Of a DNA stretch of 64,000 bases, positions 34,519-44,365 are shown piece after piece. The DNA comes from an uncultured Halieaceae bacterium (GTDB lineage Bacteria > Pseudomonadota > Gammaproteobacteria > Pseudomonadales > Halieaceae), in NCBI GenBank assembly GCA_913056165.1, contig CAJXMD010000007.1, forward strand, positions 1 through 64,000, read 5' to 3'. Every line of letters starts with the position of its first letter. Position 1 is the stretch's first letter. The notes under the pieces are model-generated. The model was not told the origin of the DNA. It was given only the letters and a program-made list of their open reading frames with translations, and ran no database searches. The translations under genes and the position numbers were made by a program.

Positions 34519-35979
34519 GTGCCAACAAACGCTCAACCAGTTGCTAGTTTGAACATATTAGCGGTTCGCGGAACAGGTTTTCCCGAGGAGCTGTTGCTGG
34601 ATCAAGATGCAGTGCGTCTTCAAGTAACCCAGGCCCCCGATACTTTTTTGACCAGAGCCAATGAGGGACTTCCGTCTTGCGTAGCCATTGGACCTGCATG
34701 GTCGCTGGAGGAACGTTATCTGCAGCAGGTTTTACAGCAGGCGCCAGTTGGTGTTGTTGTTTTGACGCCACGTGATGACGTAAGGCTGGCACATCGTATC
34801 GGTCTGCATGGCTTCTCTAGACTTGAGAGTTATGAAGAAGACGGTGACTGGTTGCAGGTCGCTGAGGCCGTACAGACCGCTGCGAGGGATGTTTTGGCTC
34901 AGGGAGCTGCGGCAGAGCAGCCTAAGTCCAGCCCTTCAGTGTTGGCGAGGGGCCAGCGTAAACAAGTTGTTTTCAGTGATCCTGCCAGCAAAGCTATGCT
35001 TGGTTTGGTGCAGAGAGTCGCACAGGTCGACGTCACTGTTTTGCTTTCAGGTCCCTCGGGTGTTGGCAAGGAGGTCGTTGCCCAAATTCTTCATAATGCA
35101 TCGGGCAGGGCAGCCGGTCCTTTTATTGCACTAAATTGTTCTGCAATGCCTGAGCATTTGGTCGAAAGCATTCTATTCGGGCATACCAAGGGCTCCTTCA
35201 CTGGCGCTATAAAAGACCAGCCAGGTATTTTTGAAGAGGCACACAATGGCACCTTATTTCTGGATGAGGTTGGTGAATTACCTCTTCACATTCAGCCAAA
35301 GCTACTGCGAGTCATTCAGGAGCGAAAAGCCGCGCGTATTGGTAGTACGAACGAGGTCCATTTTGATGTTCGCTTGGTTGCAGCGACAAACCGCAATTTA
35401 GCGGAGCTGGTGAGGTCAGGAGAGTTCCGCGAGGATTTGCTTTATCGGCTCAATGCCTTCCACATCGGCATACCCTCGCTCAGAGAGCGTCCTGAGGATA
35501 TTCGGCAACTGGCAATTACCTTTGCAGCTTCAGAGCAATTGGCCGGTGTCAGTATGCAAATTGAAGAGGCGGCTATCAACCTGCTAATGGCCCACGACTG
35601 GCCAGGTAACGTTCGTGAGCTTGATAATGTTATTTGTCGAGCCAAAGTTTTGGCTATACACAATATCATCAAGTCTGAACACATTTATTTCGATGCGCTG
35701 GAGTTTTCAGCAGATTCGTTTGCTGCAGTGCAGAACGAAGTTTCAGGCTCTGCTGTTGCAAGCTCAGGGGAGGGCGACTACGTGCTCCACTCAAGCCAAG
35801 ATTTAATGTCGGCCAAGGAGCAGGCCGAGTGGCATTTGATTCAGGCAGCGCTTCAGGAGACGGACTCCAAAAAAGAAGCCGCGGAACGGTTGGGTATCAG
35901 CCCTAGGACATTGCGGCACAAGCTTCAAAAATTGAAGGCATCCGAGATAGATACTTTGCAATCCATAGGTGCACCATGA
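34519..35979 (+). CDS. flrC: FlrC/FleR-like sigma54 activator with a degenerate receiver
   Basis: 486 residues from the GTG at 34519. The AAA+ domain has Walker A GPSGVGKE (178-185), the sigma54-contact loop GSFTGA (225-230) and Walker B LFLDE (246-250), and the protein ends in a Fis-type HTH (KEAAERLGISPRTLRHKL). The first 125 residues follow a receiver-like strand/helix pattern but lack the acidic pocket and the phospho-acceptor Asp (the matching place reads CVAIGPAW). FlrC is normally phosphorylated by the kinase FlrB, whose gene is missing here. Its gene overlaps fliE, the usual neighbour, so it drives the middle genes. Confidence 0.87.
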   Translation: MPTNAQPVASLNILAVRGTGFPEELLLDQDAVRLQVTQAPDTFLTRANEGLPSCVAIGPAWSLEERYLQQVLQQAPVGVVVLTPRDDVRLAHRIGLHGFSRLESYEEDGDWLQVAEAVQTAARDVLAQGAAAEQPKSSPSVLARGQRKQVVFSDPASKAMLGLVQRVAQVDVTVLLSGPSGVGKEVVAQILHNASGRAAGPFIALNCSAMPEHLVESILFGHTKGSFTGAIKDQPGIFEEAHNGTLFLDEVGELPLHIQPKLLRVIQERKAARIGSTNEVHFDVRLVAATNRNLAELVRSGEFREDLLYRLNAFHIGIPSLRERPEDIRQLAITFAASEQLAGVSMQIEEAAINLLMAHDWPGNVRELDNVICRAKVLAIHNIIKSEHIYFDALEFSADSFAAVQNEVSGSAVASSGEGDYVLHSSQDLMSAKEQAEWHLIQAALQETDSKKEAAERLGISPRTLRHKLQKLKASEIDTLQSIGAP

Positions 35980-36305
35980 TTGATAGGACGAACATGCAAG
36001 GCGTCATGAATGTTATTCGGCAGGCAGAATTGGCGAACAGTAAGGCAGCTGACGCATCTCTTCGAGTTGGAAGTGAGCAGCAGCAGTCGCAATTTGCGTC
36101 TGACTTATTGGCAGCCATCAGATCTGTCAACGCAAGCCAGATGCAATCTGCAGAGACAAAGACCAACTTTGAAGCAAGTGGCGACGTCAGTGTTACGGAT
36201 GTGCTTATTGACTCTCAGCGCGCATCGGTGGCGTTCGAAGCAACACTGCAGATTCGCAACAAGGTCCTAAAAGCCTATCAAGATGTCATGAGTATGCCGG
36301 TTTGA
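35976..36305 (+). CDS. fliE: Flagellar hook-basal body protein FliE
   Basis: The 109-residue adaptor joining the MS ring to the rod and part of the first exported set. The C-terminal half is typical: VSVTDVLIDSQRASVAFEAT then QIRNKVLKAYQDVM. The ATG overlaps the flrC stop. It is the first structural gene of the operon. Confidence 0.95.
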   Translation: MIDRTNMQGVMNVIRQAELANSKAADASLRVGSEQQQSQFASDLLAAIRSVNASQMQSAETKTNFEASGDVSVTDVLIDSQRASVAFEATLQIRNKVLKAYQDVMSMPV

Positions 36306-36339
36306 TTCGCCGGATATGCCGACAAAGAGGTAATTAATA

Positions 36340-38262
36340 ATGGAAGCAGCGCTTGAGCAAAGACCCTTTATTGAAGGTACAGCTACCGAGATCGATGAGG
36401 TTGCCGATACCCAAGAGCAGCGCAGTAAATCGGTAGTTCCTGCTGATGAAGGCGGGGCGGGAAATACAGGAAAGCCACCCGGATTACCTGCTGTAAAAGA
36501 CGTTATGTCACAACCTGCAGTGAAGCGGGCAATGCCGGCGATTGTTGCAGTGTTGTCGCTGCTCTTGGTGCTTATTTTCTGGTCAATTATGACGTCTACA
36601 CCGTTTCGAAGTGTATCCGATGGGTTTGAATCCGCAGACGTACAGCTTGCTTTTGAGGCTCTTAAAAGTGCTAATTATGATGTCCGCATCAACGAGTCCA
36701 CTGGTCGTCTGGAGGTGCCTGAAAGCGACTTTCAGGCAGCGCGTATTTTCCTGGCATCGCAGGGAATTCCCCGCGCAGCGGCGGAAGGTGGGATGGGGGC
36801 TCTCGCTGAGGGTAGCTCCATGACGACAAGCCAGTTCATGGAGCAAGTTAGGTATAACAACGCAGTTGAGATCGAGTTGGCTCGCACCATCACCGAGATC
36901 AGCACGATCGAGTCTGCCCGTGTGCACTTGGCAGCACCGAAACAAAGCGTGTTTGTCAGAGATCGACAACCTGCGAAGGCATCGGTCATCGTAAAACCCT
37001 ACCGGGGCAGAGTTGTCGACCCGGCACAAGTACTTTCTATCGTGCACCTTGTCAGCGCGAGTGTGCCGTATTTGGCAACTCAGGACGTAACTGTCGTTGA
37101 TCACTACGGCAACTTATTGACGGGGAGTAATGCCGATAAAGACGGCACGCCCGCGCTAAACAATGCTCGGTTTGAGGCAGAGCGTGAGGCTGAGTTGGCT
37201 GAGCGCATCCGCGAGCTGCTAATCCCCGCACTCGGTGGAGGCAATGTGCGAACCGTCGTGAATCTTGAGATGGACTTCACGCAGCGCGAGACCACACGCG
37301 AACAGTATCTCGATTTTGAGCCCGAGAGAGCTGAGGTTCGATCTGAGGTTGTCACCGCGGACACGCAAACGGGTATCGCGGCATCCGGGGTGCCGGGGGC
37401 AACCACGAATATTCCACCCGACCAACCCGAGGTTGTACCCGAGGGAGAAGTGGCGGCTAACCCCACCAATACTCAGACGGCGACGACTGAGCGTGAGCAA
37501 ACCACGCGTAATTACGAGCTCGACAAGGAAATCACATTCACCAAAGAGCAGACAGGCCGTGTCACATCGATGACAGCTGGGGTTATCGTTAATGAGGAGT
37601 CTCTCAGGGACTTGGCAAAGCGCCGATATTACGCCTCGCTTGATGAGCAGCCCGCGGCGAGTGCCGATACCCTTGATGACGTTGACGCCGAAGGCGAGGG
37701 GCTGGAGATTGCCGCTGCATCCTTGGCACCGATTCCAAGCGAAGAACTTCAGCGCTTTATGGCAGATGAGGTGGACCGTTTGCGGTCGCTCATTATTACC
37801 GCCCTCCCCTACAATGCTGGGCGAGGGGATACGGTCACTCTGACATCGGCGCCTTTTTTCACCGACCCGCCGCAGGACTATACCTTGCCATGGCATAAGG
37901 ACCCAGCCATCATCGAGTGGGGTCGCCATGGGATGACTTCCATCGGCTTGATAGCGTTCTTTTTGTTGGTAATTGCACCGGTCTTGAGAGTGTACATGCC
38001 CAAGATCGAGGAGAATGAGGCACTGCTGGCTGAGCAGTTGATTGACGGTGAGCTCAGCATGGAGGACAGAAAAGCGCTGGAAGAGGGTGAGTCTCTTGAT
38101 GAAATTAAGGCAAAGCTCAAACCCAAGAAATCGGCAATTTCTGCAGATATGCTCGATACAGCCAATAGTTACGATGACAAAGTGGCAGTCGTACGGCTAC
38201 TAGTTGCTGAAGACGCAGGTCGAGTGGCGAACGTTCTTAAGAAGATGATTAAACCCGTCTAA
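36340..38262 (+). CDS. fliF: MS-ring protein FliF
   Basis: The inner-membrane ring that anchors rotor and export gate. 640 residues, somewhat longer than the usual 550-600 because of about 60 residues before the first membrane helix (about 63-86) and a Thr/Glu/Pro-rich insertion in the periplasmic ring-building part (about 340-385). The second helix is at about 530-550, and the C-terminal FliG-binding segment ends in DKVAVVRLLVAEDAGRVANV. The RBM1 region has the RIFLASQGIPRA motif. Confidence 0.95.
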   Translation: MEAALEQRPFIEGTATEIDEVADTQEQRSKSVVPADEGGAGNTGKPPGLPAVKDVMSQPAVKRAMPAIVAVLSLLLVLIFWSIMTSTPFRSVSDGFESADVQLAFEALKSANYDVRINESTGRLEVPESDFQAARIFLASQGIPRAAAEGGMGALAEGSSMTTSQFMEQVRYNNAVEIELARTITEISTIESARVHLAAPKQSVFVRDRQPAKASVIVKPYRGRVVDPAQVLSIVHLVSASVPYLATQDVTVVDHYGNLLTGSNADKDGTPALNNARFEAEREAELAERIRELLIPALGGGNVRTVVNLEMDFTQRETTREQYLDFEPERAEVRSEVVTADTQTGIAASGVPGATTNIPPDQPEVVPEGEVAANPTNTQTATTEREQTTRNYELDKEITFTKEQTGRVTSMTAGVIVNEESLRDLAKRRYYASLDEQPAASADTLDDVDAEGEGLEIAAASLAPIPSEELQRFMADEVDRLRSLIITALPYNAGRGDTVTLTSAPFFTDPPQDYTLPWHKDPAIIEWGRHGMTSIGLIAFFLLVIAPVLRVYMPKIEENEALLAEQLIDGELSMEDRKALEEGESLDEIKAKLKPKKSAISADMLDTANSYDDKVAVVRLLVAEDAGRVANVLKKMIKPV

Positions 38263-38273
38263 AGGGGGATTCA

Positions 38274-39341
38274 ATGGCCGAAGCAGCAAAGAAATTAGGT
38301 GTTGGTGACGACGAAAGGGAGCTCCCAGAGTTTGTAAGAGCGGAGCTTGAGACCATGACCTCCACCGAGCGAGCAGCAGTCATTATGCTCTTAATGGGGG
38401 AAACGCAGGCGTCGGATATTATCCGGTATATGAATCCCAGAGAGGTGCAGGCGCTGGGCTCGGCGATGGTTGGGGTAGTTGATCTTTCACAGGAAACAGT
38501 AAGTGCAGTGCTCGACGACTTTGTCGGCACCATTAAACAGCAAACCAATTTGGGGTTGGGAACCACCGACTATGTCGAATCGGTATTAAAGCGGGCTCTT
38601 GGAGACGATAAAGCGAGTACGGTACTCAGCAGAATCTTACCCGGAGGCTCTACCAAGGGCTTGGAAATTCTTCGTTGGATGGATGCGCGAGCTATTTCAG
38701 ACATGATTATTAATGAGCATCCTCAAGTGGTTGCCATTATCTTGTCAGTGCTCGAGTACGATGTTGCGGCAGATGTCCTGAGCTTTCTTCCCGAAGAAAA
38801 TCGTGGTGAAGTGATGCAGCGCGTTGCGAGTTTAGAGACTGTTCAACCTTCTGCAATGGAAGAGCTTGAGAGAATTATGACGCAACAATTCTCAAGCAAC
38901 TCGTCGGCGCAATCCTCTAGTTTTGGTGGCGTGAAGACGGCGGCCAAGATTATGAACTTTGTCAAAGTCGATCTGGAAACATCGGTGATGCAGTCGCTGA
39001 CTAATCTTGACGAAGAACTAACCCTGCAGATTCAAGACAACATGTTCACCTTTGAAAACCTTTCCATGGTGGATAACCGTGCCATCCAGGTCATGATGAG
39101 GAATATAGAATCGGATCTGCTGATGGTGGCCTTGAAAGGTGCTAGTGAGGAGACCCGGGATAAGTTTTTCGACAACATGTCGCAACGTGCGAAGGCGATG
39201 TTTATTGATGACATGGAATCCAAGGGCCCCATGCGGATCTCTGATGTAGAAGACGCGCAGAAGAACATCATGCGAATTGCCAGAAAACTGTCCGATGCTG
39301 GCGAGCTGGTGCTTGCCGGTCGTGGAGATGACTTTGTCTAA
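38274..39341 (+). CDS. fliG: Rotor switch protein FliG
   Basis: 355 residues with N, middle and C domains. TSTERAAVIMLLMGE opens the MS-ring-binding domain, the middle has the hinge motif INEHPQVVAIILS, and the torque-generating C domain includes the charged ridge between MFTFENLSMVDNR and NMSQRAKAMFIDDM. It starts 11 bases after fliF with a strong AGGGGG site and overlaps fliH. Confidence 0.96.
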   Translation: MAEAAKKLGVGDDERELPEFVRAELETMTSTERAAVIMLLMGETQASDIIRYMNPREVQALGSAMVGVVDLSQETVSAVLDDFVGTIKQQTNLGLGTTDYVESVLKRALGDDKASTVLSRILPGGSTKGLEILRWMDARAISDMIINEHPQVVAIILSVLEYDVAADVLSFLPEENRGEVMQRVASLETVQPSAMEELERIMTQQFSSNSSAQSSSFGGVKTAAKIMNFVKVDLETSVMQSLTNLDEELTLQIQDNMFTFENLSMVDNRAIQVMMRNIESDLLMVALKGASEETRDKFFDNMSQRAKAMFIDDMESKGPMRISDVEDAQKNIMRIARKLSDAGELVLAGRGDDFV

Positions 39342-40110
39342 GGTGGATAACACGGTCGTATGGGAGTTAAATGAGCTCCTCGCAGCCGATCGCCGTGCCA
39401 AGGCATTCTGCGAGGCCTTGGCAGCGGGCGAAATATCTGACGCGTCCCCTGGCTTTGAAGCTTCCAAATGGCAGGACCTTAGCAACGATTTGGTGGAGCC
39501 CGCCGAGGAGAGTACTGACAGTAGCGAGGCTGATCTTGCAACCGACGATACTGGTGACAAAGATGTAGAGGACCCAGTTGCCGAAGAGCAAGCGTCCGAA
39601 GATATTGAGTCTCTGTTGGAAGCCCGCTATCAAGAGGGACTTGCGGATGGAATACGTCAGACTAATTTAGAGAGTCAGCAAAGAGAGGCCTTGTCACAGC
39701 AGGTGCTGGAGGCTATTCAGCGAAATATATCTGAGCTTCCGAAGATTTGGCCTGTCGTCACGGACTTATCACTGGACATAGCAAAAACAGTGTGCCTTGG
39801 TGCTTTTCGCATCGATCACGCACTTTTTCGCGAGTATTTACATCGAGCACTTAAAGATTCAGATCTTCCACAGAATATCCCGATTGAAATAAAGGTTTCA
39901 GAGGCTATGGCGGGTTGGATATCCGCAGATGCATTGTCGGATATGCTGCCGGAGCACCAGCTAACCGTTACAGTAGACTCCGAAATGTCTGACGGAGATC
40001 TGTCGATAACTTATAACCACATTGCGATTGAGCGACTGCTAGAGGGTGAATTCTCTCAACTTCGCGAGCAGTTGGTGGCGCAGTTCCCAGATCGTTTTAT
40101 TGAGTCATGA
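39328..40110 (+). CDS. fliH: Flagellar export regulator FliH
   Basis: About 260 residues. The N-terminal half is acidic and variable, with a Gln/Glu-rich stalk helix (about 85-125), and the C-terminal FliI-binding domain ends IAIERLLEGEFSQLREQL. FliH dimers regulate the ATPase FliI. I take the ATG at 39328, overlapping fliG by 14 bases; TTG at 39334, better placed behind GGAG, is also possible. Its stop overlaps the fliI start. Confidence 0.88.
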   Translation: MTLSKVDNTVVWELNELLAADRRAKAFCEALAAGEISDASPGFEASKWQDLSNDLVEPAEESTDSSEADLATDDTGDKDVEDPVAEEQASEDIESLLEARYQEGLADGIRQTNLESQQREALSQQVLEAIQRNISELPKIWPVVTDLSLDIAKTVCLGAFRIDHALFREYLHRALKDSDLPQNIPIEIKVSEAMAGWISADALSDMLPEHQLTVTVDSEMSDGDLSITYNHIAIERLLEGEFSQLREQLVAQFPDRFIES

Positions 40111-41462
40111 GTGACAATATGACGGGTGACTGTGCCGAATCTGCTGGGCAAAATTGGCCGAATCTTGTTGCCCCCGATGCTTGGATATGGGCAAAAATAC
40201 GCCACGTCTCTGGACATGTTGTAGAGTGCGAGGGTTTGCAGGCTCCGCTTGGGGCCATGTGTGAAATAGAGACCGATGATCCCTCGGCACCGAATGTACC
40301 TGCTGAGGTAGTGGCCTTCTCAGATGAAACCCTCAAGCTAATCCCCTTTTCAGATACGGTCGGTGTATCCAGAGAGAGCCGTATCCGCTTGGTCAACCGC
40401 AGGGTTGGACTGCCAGTGGGTCCACATTTGTTGGGTCGCGTCATAGACCCCTTGGGAAAGCCGTTGGATGGATACGCCTTGTCTCACCCAAGATTTACCC
40501 CTCATTTTTTTGGCCGTTCCATCCCCGCGTTGAAACGACAGGCTGTAAAAAACCCATTGGATGTTGGTGTTCGCGCGATAAATGGTGTGCTTACTCTCGC
40601 GAAAGGTCAGCGCGTAGGACTGATCGCGGGTTCAGGAGTAGGAAAAAGCACGTTGTTAGGAATGATGACTCGCCACACGGCAGCCGATGTGGTGGTTCTC
40701 GCTTTGATTGGTGAGCGCGGTCGAGAGGCTGGAGAATTTTTAGCAGAGAGCTTGGGAGCCGAGGGGCTTAGCAAAGCTGTTGTTATCCTGGCCACCTCTG
40801 ACTGCGCTTCGGTGATGCGGAGACAAGCAGCAGAGGTTGCGCATCTGGTTGCGGAGTATTTCCGGGATCAGGGCAAAGACGTGCTTCTGCTGTGCGATAG
40901 TCTTACCCGTATCGCCCACGCGCAGCGCGAAATTGGACTGGCAACTGGTGAGCCACCGACAAATAAGGGGTATCCTCCGTCTGTTTTTAGTGATTTGCCC
41001 AAGCTTATCGAAAGAGGCGGGCCGGGAGACGGCGAGGGAACCATCACAAGCGTTTATACCGTTTTATCCGAGCATGATGAGGGCATGGATCCCATTGTTG
41101 AGGTAGCCCGAGCGTCTCTTGATGGGCAGATAATGTTGTCACGAGAGCTAGCGGACTCCGGTGTGTACCCGGCGATTAATCTCAGAGGATCGATTTCAAG
41201 ATTGGCGTCCAAAGTGTCAGGCCAGCATGAATTAAAAATGGCGACAGAGTTTAGAAGGCTCTGGTCGCTCTATGAGGCAAATCGAGATCTTATTATGGTT
41301 GGTGCGTATGAGCAGGGCACTGATCCTGAATTGGACAAGGCTATAGCGATCAGACCAATGATGCTGGACTTTCTGCGTCAGGCAGATTTCGAATCATGCT
41401 CCCTCGACCAATCTGTGGCAGGTGTTGCCCAGATAATTGCTCGGGGGCAGCATGGCCACTAA
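40107..41462 (+). CDS. fliI: Flagellum-specific ATPase FliI
   Basis: The hexameric ATPase of the export apparatus. 451 residues with Walker A AGSGVGKST (174-182), the LIGERGREAGEF motif and Walker B VLLLCDSLTR. Start and stop both overlap neighbours (ATGA with fliH, 11 bases with fliJ), so fliH-I-J are translationally coupled. Confidence 0.97.
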   Translation: MSDNMTGDCAESAGQNWPNLVAPDAWIWAKIRHVSGHVVECEGLQAPLGAMCEIETDDPSAPNVPAEVVAFSDETLKLIPFSDTVGVSRESRIRLVNRRVGLPVGPHLLGRVIDPLGKPLDGYALSHPRFTPHFFGRSIPALKRQAVKNPLDVGVRAINGVLTLAKGQRVGLIAGSGVGKSTLLGMMTRHTAADVVVLALIGERGREAGEFLAESLGAEGLSKAVVILATSDCASVMRRQAAEVAHLVAEYFRDQGKDVLLLCDSLTRIAHAQREIGLATGEPPTNKGYPPSVFSDLPKLIERGGPGDGEGTITSVYTVLSEHDEGMDPIVEVARASLDGQIMLSRELADSGVYPAINLRGSISRLASKVSGQHELKMATEFRRLWSLYEANRDLIMVGAYEQGTDPELDKAIAIRPMMLDFLRQADFESCSLDQSVAGVAQIIARGQHGH

Positions 41463-41898
41463 ATGGGATCCTCTAGTTCTGAAATATAGACGCCGTAGTC
41501 AGCAGGAGTTAAATCAGCTCATCGCATTGCGGCATCAACTAAAGGAAATGGAGTGCAATCGCGACAAAATTTCCGAGAGACAGCAGTATTTCCGTCATCG
41601 TTTAAGTATGAATTCGAAACAGGAGATCGGCGATTGGCGGGTTATGAAGGCTTTTCTCGCGGATTTGGACTTCCTGAGGAACAATTGTGAGGGTCAACTC
41701 ATCGAGTTACGTGGGTTGTTAAAACGCGCCCAAAGCGAAAATGAGAAAACCCTGCAGGTATTGCAGAAATATGAGCACTTGCAGCAGCAAACCGTCCGTT
41801 CACGACGCTCGCAGCAAGAACGCAACGAATTGGATGCGATCGATGAGTGGGCGGTTCAGAGCCACACTAGAAGTAACTTGGCACGTGATTTGCTTTAG
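41452..41898 (+). CDS. fliJ: Flagellar export chaperone FliJ
   Basis: A 148-residue antiparallel coiled-coil protein that acts as the central stalk of the FliI ring. ATG at 41452 (MATKWDPLVLKYRRR) lies inside the end of fliI. Sequence conservation in the family is low, so the call rests on position, length and continuous heptads. Confidence 0.88.
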   Translation: MATKWDPLVLKYRRRSQQELNQLIALRHQLKEMECNRDKISERQQYFRHRLSMNSKQEIGDWRVMKAFLADLDFLRNNCEGQLIELRGLLKRAQSENEKTLQVLQKYEHLQQQTVRSRRSQQERNELDAIDEWAVQSHTRSNLARDLL

Positions 41899-41934
41899 TT
41901 ACTCGTAGTGAACAACGTGATGAATGGTTGAATT

Positions 41935-44334
41935 GTGGAATCTCAGATCGGATCAGACATAGCCAAGCTGCTAGGAAACCTAGGTAAATCAAAGGCTTCC
42001 GCTACCCAATCTGGCTCGCAGAGCGAGGCGGGTTCCTCATTTAAGCGTGCTTTGGTGGCCTCTGAACGGCTTCAGGCAAAAGACGTCACCGGCAAGCCCT
42101 TGCCGGCTGCCTCCCCGACAGAAGTAGCCAGGCCAGCTCCTGAGACTGGACGTTTGAAGGAGCTACAGCCTTCAGCCGGTGCCCCGGCAAGTCAGTTTAG
42201 GACCACCACCCCGATGCCCGAGTTTGATTTAGTCGTCACGGGTGGTCCGGCCGAGCGCCCTGTCATCGTTGATCTGGCACGGAAGAGTGGATTTTCGCCG
42301 GCAGCGGTTGAGAATCTTTTTTCACTCCGTGTCAACGATGGTGAGACTGGGACATTGCCTCAGAAGTCTCTGACCCTTGCGGTCGCGCAGACGCTACTTG
42401 ACTGGTCGTCCACCAATTTGAAGCAGACCGTCGATTCGTCTCAGGCACAGCAGACCGTCGATCCGTCTCAGGTACAGCATACCGTCGATGTTTCTAAGGT
42501 ACAGCAGACTGTTGATCTGTCTCAGATGCAGCAGACGGTTGACCTGTTTGCATTGAAAAAGGCGATGAATGATGGGTTGAAAGATGTCTCGGGTAGCGTC
42601 CTCTTACCTGATGAATCGGTAGATCAAGCTAGTATTGCCGAGCTCGTTAACGCTGTGGCTTCGGTGCTAAAACCGCTGTTATCGCAGTCAGCAGATAAGG
42701 GAGAATCTCCGGAAGCACCCGCGAACGGAGCAGCGGCGCACGAGTTGTCAAGCAAGATTCAGGTGGCAGTGGGGCCCGCTGTAGAGCGATGGGTCGCTAG
42801 CCACTTACCCGTAGAAGAAGCTGAGACCTCACGCGAGTTGCTGCTCTCTCGTTTAACCACCGCAGTGACCCCACTGATAAGCGATTCAACAGCTGCGGTC
42901 GACCGTGTGGTCGCGCAAAATCCACTGGAACAGAATTCACAGGAAATGCTGGTATTGACTCGGCAGCTGCAATCAACGCTTGCGAGCTGGGTCACACAAG
43001 CTATGCGCACCGAGCAGGGAGCGGCGGTTCCGGAGCAATGGGTGCGTGAACTCGCCGGATCTCTCGCACCTGAAGTCGCGGGATGGGCGGCAAAACCCTC
43101 AGAGGATCGACCTGGTGTTATGCAACTGGCTGCCAGGATCTCTCCTGTAATTGAGCAAGCAATGCGAACCGTCCCTGCGCTCGCCCAAGTCGCGTCGTCT
43201 GGTGCAAGCCAGGAGTTGTTTAGCGGCACGGCAACATCGGAAATCAGTCCTCGCCAGAGTGCCTCAATCGTTTCTGCTCCAATTATGGGGCTCTCGGATG
43301 TGACCCCGTCACAGTTGAGCGCTGCCAAGAATGCCGCTGTATCACAGCCTGAGCGGATTAGCCTTACCGTTACAGGACCAAGCTGGGAGATTGATGGTGC
43401 TGACTCGAAGCGTGCAGTAGCCCGGCTCATGCAGGGTGTCCTGCCCAGCAAAACTCCCAGCCCATCCGAATTAGCGGGTGTCTCGCAGGGAACCTTAGAG
43501 AGGTTCGCCGTCCGAGGCGCGGGCATGGGTAGCGGAGATGGGACTGGCCCCGTGAGATATGACCTAACAATCGGGACCGAGAAAGGTAAGACCGATAAGT
43601 CTTTAGATATTAAGGGCGGTAGTCTTGAAACAGCGACAACATTGCGTAACGTTGTGACGGCAAGAAGCTTAGAGCTTGCGCGAATGATCCCTCAGGTGGC
43701 AAAGCCATTAGCAGGTGCTCCCGAGGTACCGTCTCAACTGTCGTCAGCGGGCTCTATCCCAAGTGAAGGCACCGATAGTAGTGCTCCTCGTTTGGCGGCG
43801 CAGAGCGAGCTATCCTTCCGTCAAGCGATGACTACAAATGAGAGACCCGCGCTTTCTGACGCGGCGCGTGCGAATCAGTTTTCTCCGAGTCAGTCCATGC
43901 CTGGGCGCGAGATGGCGAGCCGCGCCATTTCTGAAGCGCTGGGTCAGCGATTGGCCGCTAACATTGCGGCAGGCCATTACCGCCTAACATTCAACGTAAC
44001 TCCCAAGGAGTTGGGTGCAATTGACGTAGTGATGGAAATGCGGGACGGCCGTCTCGACGCTCAGATCAGCGCCAGTAACGCGGTAACTCGAGATTTACTG
44101 GGGGACTCGTTGCCCAGACTGCGAGAAGCTCTCCAACAGACTGGTATCAATTTAGCCCAATTACAAGTGAGCTCAGATGCGCAGCAAAACGGCGCACATG
44201 GTGGCGATGGTAAAGATGAAATGGCTCAGGAGCGGTTTGGTAATGAGGGTCTCCTGGCGGAAAGTTCGGAAGAATTAATATCGGAAGATATTGAGCTGGG
44301 CCTCGACCCAGCTTCAGTTGATTTTTGGGCATAA
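41935..44334 (+). CDS. fliK: Hook-length control protein FliK with internal repeats
   Basis: 799 residues, at the long end for FliK, which measures hook length and switches FlhB specificity. The conserved C-terminal domain is clear: ANIAAGHYRLTFNVTPKELG then AIDVVMEMRDGRLDAQI and LPRLREALQQTGINLAQL. The rest is the usual poorly conserved, Ala/Ser/Gln-rich ruler, which contains a 9-residue tandem repeat near residues 164-208. The start is GTG at 41935. In a ruler protein, repeat number could set hook length (inference). Confidence 0.93.
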   Translation: MESQIGSDIAKLLGNLGKSKASATQSGSQSEAGSSFKRALVASERLQAKDVTGKPLPAASPTEVARPAPETGRLKELQPSAGAPASQFRTTTPMPEFDLVVTGGPAERPVIVDLARKSGFSPAAVENLFSLRVNDGETGTLPQKSLTLAVAQTLLDWSSTNLKQTVDSSQAQQTVDPSQVQHTVDVSKVQQTVDLSQMQQTVDLFALKKAMNDGLKDVSGSVLLPDESVDQASIAELVNAVASVLKPLLSQSADKGESPEAPANGAAAHELSSKIQVAVGPAVERWVASHLPVEEAETSRELLLSRLTTAVTPLISDSTAAVDRVVAQNPLEQNSQEMLVLTRQLQSTLASWVTQAMRTEQGAAVPEQWVRELAGSLAPEVAGWAAKPSEDRPGVMQLAARISPVIEQAMRTVPALAQVASSGASQELFSGTATSEISPRQSASIVSAPIMGLSDVTPSQLSAAKNAAVSQPERISLTVTGPSWEIDGADSKRAVARLMQGVLPSKTPSPSELAGVSQGTLERFAVRGAGMGSGDGTGPVRYDLTIGTEKGKTDKSLDIKGGSLETATTLRNVVTARSLELARMIPQVAKPLAGAPEVPSQLSSAGSIPSEGTDSSAPRLAAQSELSFRQAMTTNERPALSDAARANQFSPSQSMPGREMASRAISEALGQRLAANIAAGHYRLTFNVTPKELGAIDVVMEMRDGRLDAQISASNAVTRDLLGDSLPRLREALQQTGINLAQLQVSSDAQQNGAHGGDGKDEMAQERFGNEGLLAESSEELISEDIELGLDPASVDFWA
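42424..42558 (+). repeat. 27-bp tandem repeat inside fliK
   Basis: Five in-frame units of 27 bases begin at 42424, 42451, 42478, 42505 and 42532, encoding QTVDSSQAQ, QTVDPSQVQ, HTVDVSKVQ, QTVDLSQMQ and the diverged QTVDLFALK. The first two units are nearly identical at the DNA level, so expansion is recent. Confidence 0.93.
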
Positions 44335-44365
44335 TACGCCCTCTTATTAAGGACGGAATAACACC

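Noticed and set aside
42424-42558. CRISPR-like array
   Set aside because: The units are contiguous, in frame and encode a regular peptide repeat in fliK; there are no spacers.
42759-43526. Long minus-strand open frame of 255 codons
   Set aside because: It lies fully inside fliK on the opposite strand, is Cys/Ser/Ala-rich without family features and has no ribosome site.
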